Shown: positions 43,753 through 56,156, numbered from the stretch's first letter. The stretch: DNA of 64,000 bases from Pseudomonas syringae CC1557 (GCF_000452705.1 NZ_CP007014.1:1736001-1800000), one strand, 5' to 3'. Translations and numbers: made by a program. Notes: generated from the letters alone by a model not told the origin.

Positions 43753-45318
43753 TCAGCGATTAAAGCGCTCCACCAGCGAGTACTGCGAATTGGCGGTGTC
43801 TGTCAGTTCTTCACTCAATACTGCCGAACGTCGGGCTTCGTCGGCGGTTTTGTCGGCCAGTTCGGCGATAGTGGAAATGTTGCGGTTGATCTCTTCGGCT
43901 ACCGCGCTTTGTTCTTCGGTAGCAGTGGCTATCTGAGTGGTCATGTCGGTGATGTTGGCGACCGCTTCGCTAATGCCCACCAGCGCCTGATCCGCTTCCA
44001 GCACCCGTGCCACGCCTTCTTCGGCCTGACGACGTCCGGCGTCCATGGTCTGCACGGCGTCGGTGGCCGTCTGCTGCAATTTGGCGATCAGGCCATGAAT
44101 CTGGCCAGTAGATTCGGCAGTGCGTTTTGCCAACTGGCGTACTTCATCTGCCACCACCGCAAAGCCACGGCCCATCTCTCCGGCACGTGCCGCTTCGATG
44201 GCCGCGTTGAGTGCCAGCAGGTTGGTCTGGTCGGCGATGCCTTTTATCACATCGACCACGCCGCCGATTTCATCGCTGTCCTTGGCCAGGCGTGTCACCG
44301 TCAGGCCTGTTTCGCCTACCGAGGTAGAGAGGCGCTGAATGGCTTCGCGGGTTTCGCCGGCGATGTCGCGGCCGCGACGGGTCAGCTCATTTGCCTGTTG
44401 AGTGGCGTCAGCAGCGCGATGCACATGGCTGGCAACTTCCTGGGTGGTGGCGGCCATCTGGTTGATGGCTGCGGCCACCTGCTCGGTTTCCACGCGCTGA
44501 CGTTCCAGCCCGGTCGAGCTGTCTTTGGCCAGCGAGTTGGATTGCCGGGCCTGGCTGTTCAGATGCTCGGCGGTGTCCTGCAAGCGCGTCAGGCAGGTTT
44601 TCATGCGCGCTTCCTGGCTGAGGATCGACATTTCCAGACGCGCCTGCGGGCCACGGCTGTCGGTGTACATCTGCGCGATCAGCGGGTCAGAGGTGGTTTG
44701 CTCAGCCAGGCGCAGCAGGCGTTTGGTGCCGCGCTGTTGCCAGGACAGGCCGAGCAGACCAAGCGGCACCGACAAGGCGGCGGCAAGCGCGAAGCCCCAG
44801 TGCGAGTTGAGCCACACGCCGATCAGAAAACTCAACTGGCTGACCAGAATGAACGGCAGCCAGTCCTGCAACACCGGTAGCCACTTGTCACGGCCAGGTA
44901 TGGCGCTCTTGCCTTGATTGATGCGCGCGTACAGTGCTTCGGCGCGGCGAATCTGTTCGGCGGTCGGTTTGATGCGTACCGACTCGAAACCCACCACCTT
45001 CCTGTTTTCCAGCATCGGCGTCACATAGGCATTGACCCAATAGTGGTCGCCATTCTTGCAGCGATTCTTGACGATGCCCATCCACGGCTGGCCGCTCTTG
45101 AGCGTGGTCCACATGTGTTCGAAGACGGCTGGCGGGACATCCGGATGGCGGACGGTGTTGTGCGCGGCACCGAGCAATTCGGCTTCGCTGTAACCGCTGA
45201 TATCGATGAAGGCATCGTTACAGTAGGTAATCGTGCCGCGGGTGTCGGTGGTGGAAATCAGTCGTTGTTCGGCAGGAAATGTCCGCTCACGTTGGGTGAT
45301 AGGCTGGTTATTGCGCAT
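43753..45318 (-). CDS. PAS-domain chemoreceptor (Aer-type methyl-accepting chemotaxis protein)
   Basis: 521 aa. N-terminal PAS domain (about residues 20-125, '[20 protein letters not shown]', '[20 protein letters not shown]') that in Aer-type proteins binds FAD and senses redox or oxygen. Two membrane segments around residues 150-190, no large periplasmic domain. The C-terminal signalling hairpin has the invariant tip '[19 protein letters not shown]'. A FliA promoter lies 38 bp upstream of the start. Aerotaxis is plausible but the ligand is unproven. Confidence 0.9.
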   Translation of the reverse strand: MRNNQPITQRERTFPAEQRLISTTDTRGTITYCNDAFIDISGYSEAELLGAAHNTVRHPDVPPAVFEHMWTTLKSGQPWMGIVKNRCKNGDHYWVNAYVTPMLENRKVVGFESVRIKPTAEQIRRAEALYARINQGKSAIPGRDKWLPVLQDWLPFILVSQLSFLIGVWLNSHWGFALAAALSVPLGLLGLSWQQRGTKRLLRLAEQTTSDPLIAQMYTDSRGPQARLEMSILSQEARMKTCLTRLQDTAEHLNSQARQSNSLAKDSSTGLERQRVETEQVAAAINQMAATTQEVASHVHRAADATQQANELTRRGRDIAGETREAIQRLSTSVGETGLTVTRLAKDSDEIGGVVDVIKGIADQTNLLALNAAIEAARAGEMGRGFAVVADEVRQLAKRTAESTGQIHGLIAKLQQTATDAVQTMDAGRRQAEEGVARVLEADQALVGISEAVANITDMTTQIATATEEQSAVAEEINRNISTIAELADKTADEARRSAVLSEELTDTANSQYSLVERFNR

Positions 45319-45355
45319 GGGGTATCGATCCTTCGATCCTGAGGACTATGGCGTG

Positions 45356-45382
45356 TTATCGGCGAGCACATCAATAAATTGA
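45356..45382 (-). promoter_or_regulatory. FliA (sigma-28) promoter of the chemoreceptor
   Basis: On the minus strand TCAA (45382-45379), exactly 15 bp, then GCCGATAA (45363-45356). The -10 is a perfect match to consensus and the -35 has one change from TAAA. Initiation would be near 45349, about 31 bp before the ATG at 45318. Confidence 0.82.
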
Positions 45383-45418
45383 ACGTTGCACACCAAATGA
45401 CCCATGAGTCAGTGCAGC

Positions 45419-45456
45419 GGGGGATTTCACAGTGGCCAGCCACTGTGAAATCCCCC
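45419..45456. repeat. Perfect 18-bp inverted repeat between acnA and the chemoreceptor
   Basis: GGGGGATTTCACAGTGGC at 45419-45436 and its exact complement at 45439-45456, with a 2-nt centre. It is 26 bp past the acnA stop. No T-tract follows on the minus strand, so it may be an unusual terminator, an RNA-stabilising hairpin or a protein site. Confidence 0.7.
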
Positions 45457-45481
45457 GTGCATGAATCGCTGCGTAAACGCC

Positions 45482-48226
<2,745 letters not shown>

Positions 48227-48418
48227 GAATGTCTCCTTTTGGAATGTTCTCCGAATATCGGATTACAGGGCTCCATTTACATCAGGTCAGGAACACCGTA
48301 TCAGGCTTCAGGTTCTGTGGACTGTCTGGTCGCGCCAGTGGTTCCTGGATTGGGCTATGATGCGCGGCTTTCAAGTCTGCGGGGTTACGCCCGAGTGCCC
48401 GTTGCCCAGGAGTAACCC

Positions 48419-49492
48419 ATGAATACACTGTTTATGCATTGCCGGCCCGGTTTTGAAGGCGAGGTCTGTTCGGAAATCGCCGAGCATGCCGCACGTCTGG
48501 AGGTTGCCGGTTATGCCAAGGCGCGACCCAATACCGCCTGCGCCGAATTTATCTGCACCGAAGCGGATGGCGCCGAACGGTTGATGAGCGGCCAGCGCTT
48601 CGACCAGTTGATCTTCCCTCGGCAGTGGGCGCGAGGCCTGTTTCTCGACCTGCCGGAGACTGACCGCATCAGCGTGATCCTCGCTCAGCTGTCAACGTTT
48701 CCTACGTGCGGCAGCCTGTGGCTGGAGGTGGTGGACACCAACGATGGCAAGGAGCTGTCGAATTTCTGCAAGAAGTTCGAAGCGCCGTTGCGCAAGGCCT
48801 TGAGCCAGGCTGGCAAGCTGGTCGATGATCCGCGCAAACCACGTTTGCTGTTGACCTTCAAGAGCGGTCGCGAGGTGTTTCTTGGACTGGCTGACGCCGA
48901 CAATTCGGCAATGTGGCCGATGGGCATCCCGCGTTTGAAGTTCCCCCGCGAGGCGCCGAGCCGCTCCACCCTGAAACTTGAAGAGGCGTGGCACCATTTC
49001 ATCCCTAGAGATCAGTGGGATGAGCGTCTTTCCGGTGACATGACCGGCGTCGACCTCGGCGCTGCGCCCGGTGGCTGGACCTATCAACTGGTACGCCGCG
49101 GCATGCTGGTGACGGCCATCGACAACGGACCGATGGCGGAAAGCCTTATGGATACCGGGCTGGTGCAGCATCTGATGGCCGACGGCTTCACCTACAAGCC
49201 TCGCCAGCCGGTGGACTGGATGGTCTGCGACATCGTCGAAAAGCCGGCGCGCAATGCGGCGCTGCTGGAAACCTGGCTGGGCGAAGGCTTGTGCCGCGAA
49301 GCGGTGGTCAACCTCAAACTGCCGATGAAACAGCGCTACGCAGAAGTCCGTCGCTTGCTCGACCGCATCGAAGAAGGCTTTCAGGCACGCGGTGTGCGGG
49401 TGTCGATCGGCTGCAAGCAGCTCTACCACGACCGCGAAGAAGTCACCTGCCACTTGCGCCGCCTGGACGTGGCCAAAGCCGCGAAAAAGTGA
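48419..49492 (+). CDS. rlmM: 23S rRNA (cytidine-2498-2'-O)-methyltransferase RlmM
   Basis: 357 aa. N-terminal THUMP-like region and C-terminal Rossmann methyltransferase with 'MTGVDLGAAPGGWTYQLV' (SAM site) and 'DWMVCDIVEKPARN'. A catalytic Lys lies in 'NLKLPMKQRY'. Methylates 23S rRNA. Start ATG after CCAGGAGTAACC. Confidence 0.94.
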   Translation: MNTLFMHCRPGFEGEVCSEIAEHAARLEVAGYAKARPNTACAEFICTEADGAERLMSGQRFDQLIFPRQWARGLFLDLPETDRISVILAQLSTFPTCGSLWLEVVDTNDGKELSNFCKKFEAPLRKALSQAGKLVDDPRKPRLLLTFKSGREVFLGLADADNSAMWPMGIPRLKFPREAPSRSTLKLEEAWHHFIPRDQWDERLSGDMTGVDLGAAPGGWTYQLVRRGMLVTAIDNGPMAESLMDTGLVQHLMADGFTYKPRQPVDWMVCDIVEKPARNAALLETWLGEGLCREAVVNLKLPMKQRYAEVRRLLDRIEEGFQARGVRVSIGCKQLYHDREEVTCHLRRLDVAKAAKK

Positions 49493-49529
49493 ATTCAGTC
49501 AGATACATCTTTGACTGCTTCTCCAACTG

Positions 49530-49590
49530 ACCCTCGTGCCAATGCTCCGCGTTGGCATGCATTGGGTGACGCTCCGCGTCACAAATCTGC
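49530..49590. repeat. REP-type palindromes after rlmM
   Basis: TGCCAATGC-tcc-GCGTTGGCA (49537-49557) and GTGACGCTCCGCGTCAC (49566-49582). The second differs by one base from 20967-20983. A further 'GACGCTCTGCGTC' remnant is at 49681-49693. No gene lies in the 290-bp gap before tusA. Confidence 0.7.
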
Positions 49591-49782
49591 AGTCTGGCGC
49601 GGTATCAGGCACAACGAAGTCTCAGGTTTTGGTGCAGCCTGTATCGTGCCGGGTTAAGTGATGCGCCAAGGCTGCAATGTGACGCTCTGCGTCCGACGTT
49701 GAATATGCGCTGCGGCGAGAGTCATCGGCTTGGCCTGCCCACTGATTTGAGCGACAATCGTCACCCGCTTCTGGAGTGCCCC

Positions 49783-50037
49783 ATGTCTGAATCCGTTGAA
49801 CACCTCACCGTTGACGCCGTTCTGGATGCCACCGGGCTGAACTGCCCGGAACCGGTGATGATGCTGCACCAGAAGGTTCGCGACCTGCCTGCGGGCGGTT
49901 TGCTCAAGGTCATCGCGACCGATCCGTCCACGCGTCGTGACATTCCCAAGTTCTGTATATTCCTCGGCCATGAGCTGGTCGAAGAGCGTGCAGAGGCAGA
50001 AACGTTTCTGTACTGGATTCGCAAGAAAGCCGACTGA
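49783..50037 (+). CDS. tusA: Sulfur carrier protein TusA
   Basis: 84 aa from the ATG at 49783. The active-site motif '[20 protein letters not shown]' contains the persulfide Cys in CPEP. TusA passes sulfur from IscS toward tRNA thiouridine and other sulfur users. Length and fold match; the longer upstream reading is not used. Confidence 0.95.
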   Translation: MSESVEHLTVDAVLDATGLNCPEPVMMLHQKVRDLPAGGLLKVIATDPSTRRDIPKFCIFLGHELVEERAEAETFLYWIRKKAD

Positions 50038-50111
50038 CCGCCGCATCGCTGCAACTCGCGCCTGTTCACGACATGGACCGGTCTTCGTTCGCCCGACCCC
50101 GAGAGTCTTCC

Positions 50112-51254
50112 ATGCGCATTGTTGCTGACGAAAATATTCCCTTGCTCGACGCCTTTTTCGCTGATTTCGGAGACATACGTCGCTTGCCCGGCCGTTCCAT
50201 CGGCCGTGCAGCGGTAGCGGACGCCGACATCCTGCTGGTGCGCTCGGTAACGCCCGTGACCCGCGAGCTGCTGGAGGGCAGCCCGGTGCGTTTCGTCGGT
50301 ACTTGCACCATCGGCACGGATCATCTGGACCTCGCTTATTTCCAGGAGGCTGGTATTCAATGCTCCAGCGCGCCGGGCTGCAACGCGCGTGGTGTGGTCG
50401 ATTATGTGCTGGGCAGCCTGCTGACTCTGGCCGAAATCGAAGGTGTCGATCTCAGGCAGCGTACCTACGGTGTGGTCGGTGCAGGGCAGGTGGGCGGTCG
50501 TCTTGTGACGGTATTGAAAGCGCTGGGCTGGAATGTTCTGGTCTGCGATCCACCCCGTGAGTCGACCGAAGGGGAAGGTTTTGTCAGCCTCGACGAGATC
50601 ATCCAGCGTTGTGACGTCATCAGTCTGCACACGCCGTTGACCAGAACCGGAGACGTGCCAACCTGGCACTTGTTCGACGAAGCGCGTCTACGCCAGTTAA
50701 GACAAGGTGCCTGGCTACTCAACGCCAGCCGTGGCGCGGTGGTGGATAACGCAGCGCTGCATGATGTGCTGCTTGATCGCGAAGACCTGCAAGCCGTGCT
50801 GGATGTCTGGGAGGGCGAGCCGCAGGTCAATACAGCGCTGGCCGATCTGTGTGTGATCGGCACGCCGCACATCGCCGGTTACAGTCTTGACGGCAGGCAG
50901 CGTGGTACCGCGCAGATCTATCAGGCGCTGTGTGCCTTTCTCGGCCAATTGCCGGTGATCACACTCGACGACCTGCTGCCCCGGCCATGGCTGGCGCAGG
51001 TCAGTCTGGATGCCGACACTGACCCGGTCTGGGCCTTGAATACGTTGTGCCGCAGCGTGTACGACCCGCGCCGCGATGATGCGGATTTTCGCCGCAGCCT
51101 GACGGGTGATACGGCCAGTCAGCGTCTGGCTTTCGACGCGTTGCGCAAACACTATCCGCCACGTCGGGAAATCGAAGGGCTGAAGGTGCGGCTTGAGGGG
51201 CATTCCGACGAGTTGGTGCAGATCGTCACTGCGCTGGGCGCAGTGCTGGTCTGA
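50112..51254 (+). CDS. pdxB: Erythronate-4-phosphate dehydrogenase PdxB
   Basis: 380 aa from the ATG at 50112 ([16 protein letters not shown]). Second step of pyridoxal phosphate synthesis. D-2-hydroxyacid dehydrogenase form: '[13 protein letters not shown]' for NAD, '[13 protein letters not shown]', and '[12 protein letters not shown]' with the catalytic His. C-terminal PdxB-specific dimerisation domain present. A terminator follows. Confidence 0.96.
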   Translation: MRIVADENIPLLDAFFADFGDIRRLPGRSIGRAAVADADILLVRSVTPVTRELLEGSPVRFVGTCTIGTDHLDLAYFQEAGIQCSSAPGCNARGVVDYVLGSLLTLAEIEGVDLRQRTYGVVGAGQVGGRLVTVLKALGWNVLVCDPPRESTEGEGFVSLDEIIQRCDVISLHTPLTRTGDVPTWHLFDEARLRQLRQGAWLLNASRGAVVDNAALHDVLLDREDLQAVLDVWEGEPQVNTALADLCVIGTPHIAGYSLDGRQRGTAQIYQALCAFLGQLPVITLDDLLPRPWLAQVSLDADTDPVWALNTLCRSVYDPRRDDADFRRSLTGDTASQRLAFDALRKHYPPRREIEGLKVRLEGHSDELVQIVTALGAVLV

Positions 51255-51270
51255 TCGACCCCATTGATTG

Positions 51271-51303
51271 CGCATAAAAAACCCGACAGCAAGGTCGGGT
51301 TTC
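51271..51303. terminator. Bidirectional intrinsic terminator
   Basis: Stem AACCCGAC / GTCGGGTT (51280-51287 with 51294-51301), loop of 6. The plus strand ends TTTC after pdxB; the minus strand ends TTTTTATGCG after the small gene at 51321. Serves both convergent genes. Confidence 0.85.
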
Positions 51304-51320
51304 AAAGGATTCGACAGGTC

Positions 51321-51491
51321 TTATTTTTCAGGTGTTACCCAGTTCTTGTCGCATTCCTGACAGGCCACCTGGACCATTTCTTCGGTGATCAGTACTTCGT
51401 GCCCGTCCTGGTCGAGAATGGCACCGCCAACCGGCAGGTTGGGCGTGGCTCGTACGACTTGAACTTCGGTGCTGCGCTCGTGCAGGCTCAT
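51321..51491 (-). CDS. Conserved small protein, 56 aa
   Basis: ATG at 51491 after GAAAGGAGAGACACC, a strong ribosome site. Sequence includes 'GHEVLITEEMVQVACQECDK' and ends WVTPEK. The CxxC near the C-terminus suggests a small metal-binding protein. Widely present in pseudomonads as an uncharacterised gene; function unknown. The upstream extension of the frame is not used. Confidence 0.7.
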   Translation of the reverse strand: MSLHERSTEVQVVRATPNLPVGGAILDQDGHEVLITEEMVQVACQECDKNWVTPEK

Positions 51492-51776
51492 GGTGTCTCT
51501 CCTTTCATCAGGTAACGGCGTTAAATTAACCGCGCTTGATGACCGGTCCGTGACAGGTACTGTCAGCCGCTCAAACGCGATACCAGTGCAACAGAAACAA
51601 TGCTGCTCTGCCAGCATGCGCTTAGATCGTTGTCGTCTAGCGGCGCTGTGAAGCAGTCATAACCTGACCCTTGGAACAGGGCGCAAGTTCACTCGTAATG
51701 ACGCTCAGCGTCGCCTGTCTGACAGGTGTAGGCTTGGCGATTCGATCATATCGGCAGACCGGCAGGCTCATATTTC

Positions 51777-53546
51777 ATGATTTCACTGTTTTCCGAGCGT
51801 CAGCGCCAGGCCATACGTCTGGCCGCGAGCTTCATCGCTCCATATCGCTGGCAGGCACTGGGCGCGCTGCTGGCGCTGGTCGTCACGGCGGGCATCACCC
51901 TGTCGATAGGGCAGGGCATCAAGCTGATGATCGACCAAGGATTCATGACGCGTTCCGCGCAACTGCTCGAACGCTCGATCGGCTTGTTCATGCTGTTGAC
52001 GATCGGTCTGGCCATCGGGACGTTTACACGCTTCTACCTCGTGTCGTGGATCGGTGAACGCGTGGTTGCCGATTTGCGCAAGAAAGTCTTTGATCACCTC
52101 ATCGAATTGCATCCGGGGTTCTATGAAAATAACCGCAGCTCGGAAATTCAGTCGCGACTGACCGCCGACACCACCTTGTTGCAGTCGGTCATCGGTTCGT
52201 CGCTGTCGATGTTTCTGCGCAACGCACTGATGGTGATTGGCGGCATTGTGTTGCTGTTCATCACCAACCCCAAACTCACCAGCATTGTAGTTGTGGCCTT
52301 GCCGCTGATCATTGCGCCCATTCTCATGTTCGGTCGACGGGTGCGCAACCTGTCGCGCGAAAGTCAGGACCGGGTCGCCAACGTGGGCAGCTATGTGGCC
52401 GAGGCACTGGGGCAGATCAAGACGGTCCAGGCCTACAACCATCAGCAACAGGACAAACAGCGCTTTTCGCAGACCGTGGAGCAGGCGTTCGACACCGCCC
52501 GCAAGCGGATTCTGCAGCGTTCCTGGCTGATTACGCTGGTCATCGTTCTGGTGTTGGGTGCCGTCGCCGTGATGTTGTGGGTGGGCGGTATGGACGTGAT
52601 CAACGGCCGTATTTCCAGCGGTGAACTGGCAGCGTTCGTGTTCTATGCGCTGGTGGTCGGCATGGCGTTCGGCACGTTGAGTGAGGTGATCGGCGAGTTG
52701 CAGCGCGCAGCCGGTGCCGCCGAGCGTATCGGCGAACTGCTTCAGGCACGCAGCGAGATCCGTGCGCCAGCTACCGACCTGCTGACGTTGCCGCCGCGCA
52801 TCAGTGGCCGTCTGGCCCTGGAAAACGTCAGCTTTGCCTATCCGTCACGGCCCGAGCGCAACGCCGTCGATAACCTGACCCTGAACGTGGAGCCCGGCGA
52901 AACACTGGCGCTGGTCGGCCCTTCGGGGGCGGGCAAGTCAACGATCTTCGACCTGCTGCTGCGTTTCTATGACCCCGCGCACGGGCAGATTCTGATCGAG
53001 GGAATGGCGGTCGAGCGCCTTGATCCTCATGACCTGCGCCGCTGTTTTGCGCTGGTCTCGCAATCGCCGGCACTGTTTTTTGGCAGCGTCGAGGACAACA
53101 TTCGTTATGGCAACGCGAACGCCAGTTTCGAGCAGGTAGAGGCGGCCGCCCGGATCGCACATGCCCATGAGTTCATTTTGGAAATGGCCGACGGCTACCG
53201 CACCCATCTGGGCGAGGGCGGGCTTGGCCTGTCAGGAGGGCAACGACAACGTCTGGCGATTGCCCGCGCATTGCTGGTAGACGCGCCGGTGCTGTTGCTG
53301 GACGAAGCCACCAGCGCGCTTGATGCGCAAAGCGAGTATTTGATTCAACAAGCGTTGCCGAGCCTGATGCAGGGCCGAACCACGCTGGTAATCGCACACC
53401 GGCTGGCCACGGTACAGAATGCTGATCGCATTGCAGTGATGGATCAGGGAAGGCTGGTGGCTGTCGGTACGCATCAGCAGCTGATTGCCAGCAACCCGCT
53501 GTATGCACGCCTGGCGGCGTTACAGTTCAATGCCGGCAGGGAATGA
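51777..53546 (+). CDS. MsbA-like ABC exporter (permease and ATPase fused)
   Basis: 589 aa. Six membrane segments in the first 320 residues, then the nucleotide-binding domain: Walker A 'GPSGAGKST', Q-loop 'LVSQSPALFFGSV', signature 'LSGGQRQRLAIARALLV', Walker B 'VLLLDEATSALD' and H-loop 'VIAHRLATV'. Could export lipid or drugs; true MsbA is a separate essential gene, so the substrate is left open. Start ATG at 51777. Confidence 0.92.
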   Translation: MISLFSERQRQAIRLAASFIAPYRWQALGALLALVVTAGITLSIGQGIKLMIDQGFMTRSAQLLERSIGLFMLLTIGLAIGTFTRFYLVSWIGERVVADLRKKVFDHLIELHPGFYENNRSSEIQSRLTADTTLLQSVIGSSLSMFLRNALMVIGGIVLLFITNPKLTSIVVVALPLIIAPILMFGRRVRNLSRESQDRVANVGSYVAEALGQIKTVQAYNHQQQDKQRFSQTVEQAFDTARKRILQRSWLITLVIVLVLGAVAVMLWVGGMDVINGRISSGELAAFVFYALVVGMAFGTLSEVIGELQRAAGAAERIGELLQARSEIRAPATDLLTLPPRISGRLALENVSFAYPSRPERNAVDNLTLNVEPGETLALVGPSGAGKSTIFDLLLRFYDPAHGQILIEGMAVERLDPHDLRRCFALVSQSPALFFGSVEDNIRYGNANASFEQVEAAARIAHAHEFILEMADGYRTHLGEGGLGLSGGQRQRLAIARALLVDAPVLLLDEATSALDAQSEYLIQQALPSLMQGRTTLVIAHRLATVQNADRIAVMDQGRLVAVGTHQQLIASNPLYARLAALQFNAGRE

Positions 53547-53573
53547 CGAAAGGAAAGTTTTACCGACCACGGT

Positions 53574-53592
53574 GGGAGGCAGCTACCTCCCC
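53574..53592. terminator. Weak hairpin between convergent genes
   Basis: GGGAGG / CCTCCC stem (6 bp) with a short loop between the ABC exporter and ppnP. No T-tract. Low support. Confidence 0.25.
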
Positions 53593-53602
53593 CTGATCAG
53601 GC

Positions 53603-53884
53603 TCAGCGATATTCACACAGGTAAGCGGTATCGACGCTCACCTTGATCTGGAACTTGCTGTTCGCCGGTACATTGAACTGGCTGCCGGTAGTGAAAGTTT
53701 CCCAATCGCTGCTGTCGGGAAGTTTCACATTCAACTCACCGGAAATGACGTGCATGATTTCCCGTTGCGCAGTACCAAACTCATATTCGCCCGCTGCCAT
53801 GACGCCGATGGTTGCCTGACCGTCGGCCTGGCTGAAGGCGATGGATTTGACGGTGCCGTCGAAGTATTCGTTGACCTTGAACAT
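53603..53884 (-). CDS. ppnP: Pyrimidine/purine nucleoside phosphorylase PpnP
   Basis: 93 aa from the ATG at 53884 ([17 protein letters not shown]). Small cupin (DUF1255) enzyme that phosphorolyses nucleosides. '[20 protein letters not shown]' and '[16 protein letters not shown]' are characteristic. The longer upstream reading lacks a ribosome site. Confidence 0.93.
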   Translation of the reverse strand: MFKVNEYFDGTVKSIAFSQADGQATIGVMAAGEYEFGTAQREIMHVISGELNVKLPDSSDWETFTTGSQFNVPANSKFQIKVSVDTAYLCEYR

Positions 53885-53982
53885 GGGCGGTTCCTTATGA
53901 AAGGGCTGGAAGTGGCCTACCAGTATGCCCAACACGCCATACCTCGTCACGCCTGATTAATGTCGTGCGCAACAGCCTGTGA

Positions 53983-54525
53983 TCAGTTTGTGAGTATCAG
54001 TGGCAACAATCTGGCGGTGTTGCGGGCATCGACCAGTGCCCGGTGTTGCTGACCGGAAAACTGCATACCGGCCAGTTGCAGGGCGCTGTTCAGACCCATG
54101 GGTTTCTGCAGATGGCGTGCCTGGGCAAAACGCTGTTTGAGATTGACGTGTGGCATGCCGGAGAGGGCGCTGTCGAGTTGATGATTACGCCATTCCTCTT
54201 CCAGTTGCTGACGGTCGTAATCCCCCCAGCTCGCCCAACCCACGACACGGGCGCGATGATGACCCAGCCAGCGCTCGAACTGCGGCCAAACGGCTGTCAG
54301 CGGCGCGGCGCTGTCGATGTTGCTTTGGTTGATATGGGTCAGTTCGCGACAGAAATGGGTCAGCAGCGGTCTGCGAACGGGGCGTACGAAGCGCTCGAAA
54401 TGGTCCAGCTCGCGCCCGTCCTGATTGACCAGCGTCGCGCCTATCTCGATGACTTCCATTTCTGCGACCGGCCAGCCACCCTCTTCGGTGGTTGCCTCCA
54501 GATCAATCACCAGCCAATGCGGCAT
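53983..54525 (-). CDS. DEDDh 3'-5' exonuclease
   Basis: 180 aa from the ATG at 54525 after AGGGAG. Exo I 'WLVIDLEATTEEG' (D, E), Exo II around 'VVGWASWGDYDRQQLEEEW' and Exo III 'HRALVDARNTARL' (H, D) complete the DEDDh set. Family of DnaQ/KapD-like exonucleases; the natural substrate is not known. Monocistronic. Confidence 0.9.
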   Translation of the reverse strand: MPHWLVIDLEATTEEGGWPVAEMEVIEIGATLVNQDGRELDHFERFVRPVRRPLLTHFCRELTHINQSNIDSAAPLTAVWPQFERWLGHHRARVVGWASWGDYDRQQLEEEWRNHQLDSALSGMPHVNLKQRFAQARHLQKPMGLNSALQLAGMQFSGQQHRALVDARNTARLLPLILTN

Positions 54526-54588
54526 TACCAAGCTCCCTTACCCTGTTGAATGACTACAGCTTAGGTACATTGACCTGCCATGCCGGAC

Positions 54589-54613
54589 GATGCTGCCCAC
54601 CGGTGGCAGCATC
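54589..54613. repeat. Hairpin in the 256-bp gap before the solute-binding-like gene
   Basis: GATGCTGCC / GGCAGCATC, a perfect 9-bp stem with a 7-nt loop, followed by TTTCC. No plus-strand gene ends before it, so it does not terminate a known transcript. Possibly a leader hairpin. Confidence 0.35.
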
Positions 54614-54781
54614 TTTCCTGCCTGCCTTGGTAATGACCACCCTATAACGCATTGGTGCCGTGTGCGAGTTCATTGCTCTCCTACACAGACGATACTTGAA
54701 ATGGATTGACGCCGGTGATTTGACAGTTGTTTAAATCAGGGAAACCGCATAGCGTGGGGGGCTTTGATTAATGTTGTTTTT

Positions 54782-55609
54782 ATGAAAAGACTTGCAGTGA
54801 TAATCAATGGGCAACTGCGCGGGACTGCAACGGGCGTATTGCTGTTCCTTTCGCTGGTGACGGCGTCGCCGTCTTTCGCAGCGCAAGTCGTGCGTGTGGC
54901 CGCGGTGCATTTCCCGCCGTACATGGTGCGTCCCGAAAAAGGCGAAGACGCCGGCCTGCTGCCACATCTGATCACCGCCTTGAATACCGCGCAGGATGAT
55001 TACCAGTTCGTGATGATCCCGACTTCCGTGGCCCGGCGCTTTCGCGACTTTACCGAAGGCCGTTTCGACATCGCGATCTTTGAAAACCCGGACTGGGGCT
55101 GGAAAGATATTCCCCATGAAACAGTCGATATGGGGCTTGAAGATGCAGAAGTGTATGTTGCGCGGCGTATCGAAGGACGCGATCAGGATTATTTCGACAC
55201 GCTGTCGGGGAAGCGCCTGGCCGTGTTCTCCGGCTACCATTATGGTTTTGCCAACTTCAATACCAATCAGAAGTTTCTCAACGAGCACTTCAACATTGCC
55301 TCGACGTATTCTCATGACAGCAATCTGCTGATGGTTGTGCGCGGAAGAGCAGACATTGCGCCTGTTACCCGTTCTTATCTGATTGACTTCATGGCGCATA
55401 ACAAAGCCGAGGCCGAGCAGTTGATGGTGTCTGACCGCGTCGACCAGGTCTATCGGCAATATGCGTTATTACGTCCCGATGGCGCTATCGACGTATCACA
55501 CTTCACGGTGTTGCTGGACAAGCTGCGCAGTGATGGAACACTGGCGACTATCTTTCAGCCGTTGCACATCAAGGTACTGCCGATGGCTGCTGAAGGCGCT
55601 ACGCAGTAG
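54782..55609 (+). CDS. Periplasmic solute-binding-like protein (SBP_bac_3 type)
   Basis: 275 aa from the ATG at 54782 (TTG/ATG alternatives upstream at 54764 and 54771). Signal peptide of about 34 residues ('GVLLFLSLVTASPSFA', cut before AQVVR). Two-lobe binding fold of the amino-acid class ('VRVAAVHFPPYMVRPEKGED', 'FTEGRFDIAIFENPDWGW', 'GYHYGFANFNTN'). No permease or kinase gene adjoins, so it is an orphan; it may be a sensor-type protein. Ligand unknown. Confidence 0.85.
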   Translation: MKRLAVIINGQLRGTATGVLLFLSLVTASPSFAAQVVRVAAVHFPPYMVRPEKGEDAGLLPHLITALNTAQDDYQFVMIPTSVARRFRDFTEGRFDIAIFENPDWGWKDIPHETVDMGLEDAEVYVARRIEGRDQDYFDTLSGKRLAVFSGYHYGFANFNTNQKFLNEHFNIASTYSHDSNLLMVVRGRADIAPVTRSYLIDFMAHNKAEAEQLMVSDRVDQVYRQYALLRPDGAIDVSHFTVLLDKLRSDGTLATIFQPLHIKVLPMAAEGATQ

Positions 55610-55689
55610 GGCAAACCATGGACGCTGCGCTTATCGCTATGCGTAACTCCTGATGAGCCGGAAAATGATGCGTCCAGGTTTCTGCCCGA

Positions 55690-55720
55690 AGGGCGTAGGA
55701 GCGAACTTGTTCGCGAAGAA
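55690..55720. repeat. REP element (GTAGGAGCGAACTTGTTCGC)
   Basis: The core GCGAACTTGTTCGC (55701-55714) with flanking GTAGGA is the widespread Pseudomonas REP form. The 305-bp gap from 55610 to 55914 otherwise holds nothing supported except the hairpin at 55877-55908. Confidence 0.7.
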
Positions 55721-55876
55721 GACGTGGGTCCAAACGCCGTGTTTCCGGGAACTGCACCAGCCTGCTTGGCGAGCAATGCGAATCGCCGCCGCGGTCGTTC
55801 TCACGAGACTTATGTATAACGATGACCGCTACGCCTCGGCACGAGAGTCTGCCAGGTTTGCCGGGTCCAGATAGAG

Positions 55877-55908
55877 AAGGGTGACAGCCTCGACGGTCTG
55901 CCACCCTT
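55877..55908 (-). terminator. Hairpin after the DUF2897 gene
   Basis: On the minus strand AAGGGTGGCAG and CTGTCACCCTT make an 11-bp stem (one wobble) with a 10-nt loop, 7 bp past the stop at 55915. The tail CTCTATCT is not T-rich, so strength is uncertain. Confidence 0.55.
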
Positions 55909-55914
55909 GCTGAC

Positions 55915-56082
55915 TCAGCGATCCCTGGCGTCCTTGGCGTCCATTTCCGCGTTGCGCTCATGGACGCGCTTGAGCTGTTCTTCGGTCAGGGGCAGTTTCT
56001 TGGCTGTGTCGCGCAGCATCATAAGACCGCCGACGATCGAGCCGATGGCTACGAGCAGAATTAACCAGGCATACCAGGGCAT
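55915..56082 (-). CDS. DUF2897 family small membrane protein
   Basis: 55 aa. ATG at 56082 after AAGGAGAG. One membrane segment ('WYAWLILLVAIGSIVGGLMM', residues 3-22), then a charged helix ('KKLPLTEEQLKRVHERNAEM'). Typical of the DUF2897 family in pseudomonads, function unknown. Downstream of, and same strand as, the ethanolamine permease. Confidence 0.85.
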   Translation of the reverse strand: MPWYAWLILLVAIGSIVGGLMMLRDTAKKLPLTEEQLKRVHERNAEMDAKDARDR

Positions 56083-56156
56083 AGCGCTCTCCTTGTTGTG
56101 ATACCGGTTTGAGCAGCGAGGCGGCCCAATGGTTCAAGTGTACGCGCCATAGACGT

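Noticed and set aside
35500..43760. Considered the AT-rich island as a prophage or integrative element
   Set aside because: No integrase, phage structural gene, tRNA target or direct-repeat ends seen, so the mobility claim is not supported; only atypical base content.
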